DNA of 21,267 nt from assembly GCA_020025615.1 (NCBI GenBank), contig JAHHRT010000016.1, forward strand, positions 1-21,267, written 5' to 3'. The notes beneath the pieces are model-generated. The model worked only from the letters and a program-made list of their open reading frames with translations. It had not been told where the DNA came from and made no database searches. The position numbers were made by a program, and so were the translations under genes. The DNA is from Oscillospiraceae bacterium (GTDB lineage: Bacteria; Bacillota; Clostridia; Oscillospirales; Oscillospiraceae). Below, piece after piece: positions 21,253 to 21,267 of the stretch. Numbering within the stretch: the stretch's first letter is position 1; each line of letters starts with the position of its first letter.

Positions 21253-21267
21253 GGGCTGACTTTTCAG

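Noticed and set aside
1..21267. CRISPR array, tRNA, rRNA, prophage, insertion sequence or toxin-antitoxin pair
   Set aside because: I looked for direct-repeat arrays, cloverleaf-like segments, transposase or integrase motifs and small paired genes and saw none that hold up.

Overview
The window looks like a piece of a Firmicutes chromosome of the class Clostridia, most likely a gut Oscillospirales/Ruminococcaceae-type organism (inference). The grounds are the G+C-rich coding sequence with strong AAGGAGG ribosome binding sites, tightly packed operons, sporulation-associated membrane families (YtvI-like, SpoVB-like), HemZ, the recJ-relA-dtd-MBL-hemZ gene order, and a Re-type citrate synthase in place of the usual Si-type enzyme. 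Almost all of it is core chromosome; the only accessory-looking stretch is about 5.9-7.5 kb.

Layout. (1) 33-668 (+): a single-pass membrane protein of unknown function, separated by a perfect bidirectional hairpin from a convergent operon. (2) 5791-726 (-): a four-gene operon, Re-citrate synthase, GntR/FCD regulator, aconitase, isocitrate dehydrogenase. Together these make the oxidative half of the TCA cycle, from oxaloacetate and acetyl-CoA to 2-oxoglutarate and hence glutamate. It is driven by a fully consensus promoter whose -10 box lies inside a 16-bp palindrome, a likely operator for the embedded regulator. (3) 5.9-7.5 kb: an apparently broken XRE-type regulator overlapping a two-TM protein gene, a 77-aa conserved-looking protein with its own promoter, and a 300-bp non-coding stretch full of hairpins. 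That stretch carries one copy of an interspersed repeat whose second copy lies at the right end of the window. (4) 8057-7530 (-): HU and the S4-domain protein RqcP. (5) 17886-8146 (-): one dense run of recJ, relA, dtd, an MBL-fold hydrolase, hemZ, an amidohydrolase with several active-site residues missing, and a SpoVB/YabM-type flippase. (6) 19013-17970 (-): a YtvI/AI-2E family membrane protein. (7) From 19235 (+): an ACT-domain protein, a terminator, and then the infC-rpmI-rplT translation operon. That operon has a strong promoter, a structured leader with mutually exclusive terminator/antiterminator pairings, and an apparent AUA start codon for IF3.

The most interesting items are the Re-citrate synthase/GntR operon with its candidate operator, the catalytically degenerate deaminase-family protein, the AUA start and attenuator of infC, the interspersed hairpin repeat, and the decayed HTH gene. 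I did not find a clearly new multi-gene system, CRISPR array, tRNA, rRNA, prophage or insertion sequence.
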